Shown piece by piece: positions 59,956 through 64,000 of a DNA stretch of 64,000 nt. Position numbers and translations under genes: made by a program. Source of the DNA: Exiguobacterium sp018617385. GTDB lineage: Bacteria > Bacillota > Bacilli > Exiguobacteriales > Exiguobacteriaceae. The stretch is taken from positions 1,302,001 through 1,366,000 of the forward strand of contig NZ_JACSKA010000001.1 of assembly GCF_018617385.1 (NCBI RefSeq), read 5' to 3'. How positions within the stretch are numbered: the first letter of the stretch is position 1; each line of letters starts with the position of its first letter. The notes under the pieces are model-generated. The model was not told the DNA's origin, made no database searches, and worked only from the letters and a program-made list of their open reading frames with translations.

Positions 59956-60393
59956 TCACTCGTGAAAATCAAACGGAGTGACGTCTCCATCGTTCAATTG
60001 ATAGCTATACGTCAACGTTGCATTGAGGCTATGCGATACAGAACAATAACGCTCAACGGACAACTCGATGGCACGCCGAACTCGTTCTTCCGATAACTCG
60101 CCTTTCAGGATATACAAGATGTGAATGGCTGTAAAGCGTTTCGGATGATCGGTCGCCCGCACCCCATCGATTTTCATTTCGAATGCTTCAATTGGCTGGC
60201 GCATCTTATGCAGAATCGACACGATATCGATTCCTGTACAGGATGCGGTCGCGTGAAGCAACATTTCTGTCGGACGAGGTCCTGTATCGAGCCCACCGAC
60301 ATCATCCGCCGCATCAAGGATTACCGTGTGTCCTGATGGCGTATGTGTTTCAAACGCCATCCCTTTTTTCCATACGACTTCCATGTTCATCAT
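59956..60393 (-). CDS. OsmC-family peroxide/redox protein
   Basis: The 145-aa protein matches OsmC/YhfA-type proteins: 'MLLHATASCTGIDIVSILHKMRQ' contains the conserved cysteine of the first catalytic position, near residue 52, and 'RYCSVSHSLN' holds the second cysteine, near residue 114. These two cysteines reduce organic hydroperoxides. GGGGGAGAAG precedes ATG 60393. Confidence 0.88.
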   Translation of the reverse strand: MMNMEVVWKKGMAFETHTPSGHTVILDAADDVGGLDTGPRPTEMLLHATASCTGIDIVSILHKMRQPIEAFEMKIDGVRATDHPKRFTAIHILYILKGELSEERVRRAIELSVERYCSVSHSLNATLTYSYQLNDGDVTPFDFHE

Positions 60394-60475
60394 CTTCTCC
60401 CCCTATTTCATTTGATAGCATCCTATTCCCTCATTTGATGTATGATTAAGCTATGAATCGATTATAAAGGGGTGT

Positions 60476-61939
60476 ATGTCGTTGGATTGGTCTATGATTT
60501 TCAGTTGGGGACTTTATATCGTCCTCGGGTTAAACATGTTGTTCGCACTCGCCGTCATCTTCGCCGAAAGACGTGACGTCGGCGCGACCTGGGCCTGGCT
60601 TCTTGTCCTGTTTTTCTTACCAGTGCTCGGCTTTATCGTCTATCTCTTCCTAGGGCGACAACTTAAGAAGGATAACTTCTATAATTTAAGTGTAGAAGAA
60701 CGTTCCTTCCATTCGCTTCAAGTCGAAGCGCAACTTGAACAAATTCATACGCGCCAAACCCAACTCGCGCAGCCGCTGTTTGAAAAGTATGACCAACTGC
60801 TTCAAATGAACTTACGATCTTCTAAATCGTTGATCAGTGTACATAACCGTTCCCTCATCTTGCACGACGGCGAACAAAAGTTCAAAGCGTTGATGGATGA
60901 CATTCGCTCGGCCGAGACGGAGATCAATATTCAATATTACATTATCCAGCGTGACGCTCTCGGTCAGGCACTGTTGAAAGAGTTGATCGAGCGTGCGAAA
61001 GCCGGTGTCAAAGTTCGACTCCTCTACGATGCGGTCGGCTCACGTAGTCTTCGGAACTCGGACTTTAAAGAGTTGATTGCGAACGATGGCGAGGTGCGTG
61101 TCTTCTTCCCACCAACACTCGGGATCATCAACTTCAAGTTGAACAACCGAAATCACCGAAAGGTCGTCATCATCGATGGGAAAATCGGCTATGTCGGTGG
61201 ATTCAATGTCGGTACCGAGTATTTAGGTTTAGTCGAAAAATTTGGCTATTGGCGTGACACGCACCTGCGTGTCGAAGGAGATGTCGTTTACAATTTACAA
61301 CACCGATTCATATTGGACTGGAATTATTCTGGTCACCGTAAACATGATCCTGAAAATGCCTTCTGCTTTGCGCGACATGACATTAAAGAAAATTCTCCGA
61401 TGCAAATCGTCACGAGTGGACCAAACTCGGATACGGAACATTTGAAGAATATGATGATCAAGATGATCATGTCCGCCAAACGACGGGTCGTCATTCAAAC
61501 GCCATACTTCATTCCAGACACGAGTTTTATGGACGCTTGCAAAATGGCACTCCATTCTGGCGTTCAGATGGATATCATGATCCCTGGAAAACCGGACCAT
61601 CCATTCGTCATGTGGGCGTCCCTCTCGTTCCTTGGGGAACTCCTCGACTACGGGGCAAACGTCTATCTGTATGATGAAGGGTTTCTCCACGCGAAGACGC
61701 TCGTCGTCGATGATGAGATCGCGACCGTCGGGACGACGAACTTGGACGCTCGAAGCTTCCGTCTCAATTTTGAAGTGAACGCACTCATCTATGATGAGCG
61801 GGTCGCCCTCGAACTCGTTTCTTTATTCGAGACCGATACGGCGGTCAGTCGCACCTATACAGTGGAAGATTATGAATCTCGTAAATGGACGGTACGCGCC
61901 CGTGAAGGGGTGTCACGCCTACTTAGTCCGATCCTATAA
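60476..61939 (+). CDS. cls: Cardiolipin synthase (phospholipase D type)
   Basis: The 487-aa protein has two N-terminal helices and two PLD motifs: 'NHRKVVIIDGK' with H227 and 'HAKTLVVDD' with H405, followed by 'GTTNLDARSF'. The enzyme condenses two phosphatidylglycerols into cardiolipin at the membrane. The start is uncertain between ATG 60476 and TTG 60482; AAAGGGG fits the latter better in spacing. Terminated at 61946. DynA and cardiolipin both act on membrane shape, but no direct link is shown here. Confidence 0.95.
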   Translation: MSLDWSMIFSWGLYIVLGLNMLFALAVIFAERRDVGATWAWLLVLFFLPVLGFIVYLFLGRQLKKDNFYNLSVEERSFHSLQVEAQLEQIHTRQTQLAQPLFEKYDQLLQMNLRSSKSLISVHNRSLILHDGEQKFKALMDDIRSAETEINIQYYIIQRDALGQALLKELIERAKAGVKVRLLYDAVGSRSLRNSDFKELIANDGEVRVFFPPTLGIINFKLNNRNHRKVVIIDGKIGYVGGFNVGTEYLGLVEKFGYWRDTHLRVEGDVVYNLQHRFILDWNYSGHRKHDPENAFCFARHDIKENSPMQIVTSGPNSDTEHLKNMMIKMIMSAKRRVVIQTPYFIPDTSFMDACKMALHSGVQMDIMIPGKPDHPFVMWASLSFLGELLDYGANVYLYDEGFLHAKTLVVDDEIATVGTTNLDARSFRLNFEVNALIYDERVALELVSLFETDTAVSRTYTVEDYESRKWTVRAREGVSRLLSPIL

Positions 61940-61945
61940 TAAGAC

Positions 61946-61974
61946 ATGAGGCAGAGCGCTCCGCTCTGCCTCAT
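61946..61974. terminator. Bidirectional terminator
   Basis: ATGAGGCAGAGCG (61946-61958) pairs perfectly with CGCTCTGCCTCAT (61962-61974). It serves cls and the convergent chemoreceptor gene. Confidence 0.88.
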
Positions 61975-61980
61975 TGTCGT

Positions 61981-63954
61981 TTACAGTTTGAACCGCGAGA
62001 CGAGATCTTGTAACTCCTCGGCCATGGTCGCGAGTGCTTTTGCTGACTGTGATACTTCTTCAATCGATCTCAATTGATCATCGGTCGTCGCCGCCACTTG
62101 CTTCGAGACGCTCGAATTCTCATCGGCGATGTCAGCGATTTGTGATGCCGTCGCTGCCACTTCCTGAACGTTCGCCGCAATCTCCTCGACGGTTGCGGTC
62201 ACGTCTTCAATCCGTGGTGTCATCGCCACTGTCCGCTCTTTGATTTTCTCGAATCGGTCTGCTGTCATCTCAGATGACGCCAATCCGGCTTTCGTATGAG
62301 TAGATACTTCCTGCATCAACTGTACAGACTGTTCCGTCTCATGCTTGATTCGATCAATCAACGCCGCAATTTGTTTCGTCGACTGCTGTGACTGTTCTGC
62401 GAGTTTTCGCACCTCGCTCGCAACGACCGCGAATCCTTTGCCGTTCTCACCCGCACGTGCCGCTTCAATGGCAGCATTCAAGGCTAACAGGTTCGTCTGT
62501 TCAGCGATTCCATTGATGACCGTGACGATTTCTCCAATTTCGTTTGAGCGATGTGCCAATGAGTGAATGACACCCTCGAATGTCACGACAGACGCATCGA
62601 TCGCCTGCATCTGCTTCACGTTCTCTTTCACGGTCGTCGAACCGTCTTCCGCCTCATTCGAGGTTTCGCGTGAAAGTTCAGAAACGTCCATTGAACTCTC
62701 TGAGATTCGCATGATGCCGGATGTGATCGCTTGGAGCGATGTCGCATTGTCGTCGAGTTGTCGCTTCGAGCCATCGGCGCTGACTGCCATTTGATCAACT
62801 GAACGGGCAATCTGTTCCGATGAGGCCGTATTGTGTGCCGAATTGGCCATCAATTCTTGTGACGATGCGGCCACTTGACTGATTGAATCATCGAGACGGA
62901 GTAATACCATACGAAGTGAATCGCTCATTTCGTTAAAGCTCTCTGAGACACGCCCGATTTCGTCGTTCGATAAGACGGTGATCGGCTCTGTTAAATCACC
63001 TGATTTGATCCGTTCTGCTCCCTCTGTCAATAAACGCAACGGACGTAAGATGGAACGGAGGACAAAGTAGAGAAGAATGGCTGCAATCCCGAACATTCCG
63101 ATGATGACGAATCCAGTTGTCCAAAGAATGCCGACTGTCTCGTCTTGAATCTCACCGTCATATAACGTTCCAGCAATTTTCCATCCGGTGATTGGGTTCG
63201 TCACGAATGCCTTCTCCACACCTTCCCCATTCTCCGATGCAGACAGGGTCCCTTCTTCCTTGGCAAAGAGCGATTCTGTCCAAGATTCATCAATCTTTTC
63301 ACCGACAGCCGTCGACGGATGAATGACGACTTGTTCGGCCTGGTCGAAGATGGCAACATATCCTTCTTTCCCGATTTGAATGGTGGACGCCACTTCAGCG
63401 ATATCGTTCACATCGACGTCTACAGCGACTACACCACGACCGTCTGAAGTCTTCTTCGAAACCGTGATCATCATTTTTTGAGAGGCGGCATCGACGTACG
63501 GATTCGTGATGGCAACATCTTGTCCACTTGCTTCAGCCGCTTCATACCATGGACGAGTCCGTGGGTCATATCCTTCTGGCAATTCCTGTTCAGGATAGAT
63601 CGTCATCGCGCCTTCTGCTGAAGCAAAGTAGATGTTCGTCACTTTTGGATGTGTCTCCAAATACTCGGTAAACTTCTCCGCTAACGCTTGATTCGCTTCT
63701 CCCTCTTCATAAATTGAACCATCAATCCGATTCGCAAAAAATGAGATGTCCGTTTGAATCGGTTCGATGAGGTTCGTGACCTCGTTGTTCATCCGGTCTA
63801 CCCCCGAATTGGCGGACTGGATCATTTGAGACTCGATTTTACCTTTCGCCTGCGAATAGGCGACGATTCCAATCAATGTGGCTGGAATAATTAATAATAG
63901 AACGGATAAGACAATCAACTTTTGCTTGATACTAATCGTACGCTTCTGTTTCAT
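61981..63954 (-). CDS. Methyl-accepting chemotaxis protein with dCache sensor
   Basis: The 657-aa protein has an N-terminal helix, an external double Cache sensor (about residues 35-280) with 'DPRTRPWYEAAEASGQDVAI', a second helix near 290, a HAMP domain ('LTEGAERIKSGDLTEPI') and the conserved signalling tip 'NAAIEAARAGENGKGFAVVA'. It senses small molecules outside the cell and signals to CheA/CheW. ATG 63954 follows AAGGAGATG; the frame is open a little further upstream. It ends with the family's short C-terminus. Confidence 0.95.
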   Translation of the reverse strand: MKQKRTISIKQKLIVLSVLLLIIPATLIGIVAYSQAKGKIESQMIQSANSGVDRMNNEVTNLIEPIQTDISFFANRIDGSIYEEGEANQALAEKFTEYLETHPKVTNIYFASAEGAMTIYPEQELPEGYDPRTRPWYEAAEASGQDVAITNPYVDAASQKMMITVSKKTSDGRGVVAVDVDVNDIAEVASTIQIGKEGYVAIFDQAEQVVIHPSTAVGEKIDESWTESLFAKEEGTLSASENGEGVEKAFVTNPITGWKIAGTLYDGEIQDETVGILWTTGFVIIGMFGIAAILLYFVLRSILRPLRLLTEGAERIKSGDLTEPITVLSNDEIGRVSESFNEMSDSLRMVLLRLDDSISQVAASSQELMANSAHNTASSEQIARSVDQMAVSADGSKRQLDDNATSLQAITSGIMRISESSMDVSELSRETSNEAEDGSTTVKENVKQMQAIDASVVTFEGVIHSLAHRSNEIGEIVTVINGIAEQTNLLALNAAIEAARAGENGKGFAVVASEVRKLAEQSQQSTKQIAALIDRIKHETEQSVQLMQEVSTHTKAGLASSEMTADRFEKIKERTVAMTPRIEDVTATVEEIAANVQEVAATASQIADIADENSSVSKQVAATTDDQLRSIEEVSQSAKALATMAEELQDLVSRFKL

Positions 63955-64000
63955 AAAACATCTCCTTACCCCGAATAAAATGTTCAAGCGAGTTCGATGA

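Noticed and set aside
1..64000. CRISPR arrays or prophage gene clusters
   Set aside because: No regularly spaced repeats and no phage structural or integrase genes were found; only the TnpB element and short repeats near the tRNA.

Overview
The window reads as a chromosomal stretch of a low-to-mid-GC Firmicute of the order Bacillales, most like Exiguobacterium. Supporting signs are strong AGGAGG-type ribosome sites, frequent TTG/GTG starts, a two-GTPase bacterial dynamin (DynA type), the ydbS-ydbT pair of PH-domain proteins, a T-box leader, a secreted InhA metalloprotease, and intrinsic terminators between almost all transcription units. The genus assignment is inference; no rRNA or other universal marker is present.

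Layout. 1-1.7 kb: a partial purine permease (minus strand), then a compact locus with features of a type I toxin-antitoxin system: a 40-43 aa hydrophobic-basic peptide, a convergent antisense promoter, long-range 5'/3' mRNA pairing and an upstream LexA-type box. 1.8-3.8 kb: ydbT/ydbS. 4.1-7.6 kb: a three-gene ABC transporter whose large permease carries an M1-peptidase-like external domain without the zinc motif. 7.7-13.1 kb: an aromatic-acid-exporter-like protein, an NAD(P)-binding protein, DynA and a translationally coupled 31-aa membrane peptide. 13.2-14.6 kb: a solitary TnpB element of the IS200/IS605 superfamily (no TnpA). 14.6-18 kb: oxidoreductase, acetyltransferase and small membrane or PH-domain genes on the minus strand. 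18-21 kb: Na+/H+ antiporter and a self-regulated-looking XRE operon. 21-25 kb: AraC regulator with a divergent MFS pump, then a second MFS pump behind a T-box. 25-29 kb: CPBP protease with a MerR/TipAS-type regulator and a matching 19-bp-spacer promoter, SDR and serine hydrolase genes, and a membrane protein with a degenerate GGDEF domain. 29-33 kb: a run of small minus-strand enzymes and hypotheticals. 33-35 kb: an orphan pair of Opp/Dpp-type permeases. 35-40 kb: small membrane proteins, DUF817, a YfhP-like hydrolase, a WYL regulator and an alpha/beta hydrolase. 40.6-45.6 kb: a complete sucrose PTS operon (scrR-scrK-scrA-scrB) with operators. 45.6-50.9 kb: acetyltransferase, Mn-type CDF exporter, coiled-coil protein, RsmJ-like methyltransferase, InhA. 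51.0-51.3 kb: an atypical lone tRNA-Thr(GGU) followed by direct repeats. 51.4-64 kb: queuosine-precursor transporter, PilZ protein, small proteins, Ca2+-type P-ATPase, PTS_EIIC_2 permease, oxidoreductase, acetyltransferase, OsmC, cardiolipin synthase and a chemoreceptor.

How genes work together. Sucrose is imported and phosphorylated by ScrA, split by ScrB, and the fructose phosphorylated by ScrK, all under ScrR and probably CcpA. YdbS/YdbT, the ABC transporters, DynA, the CPBP protein and cardiolipin synthase are membrane and envelope functions. The most novel-looking items are the SOS-linked type I toxin candidate, the T-box-controlled exporter, the DynA-coupled micropeptide, the compositionally mosaic TnpB element and the unusual tRNA with flanking repeats.
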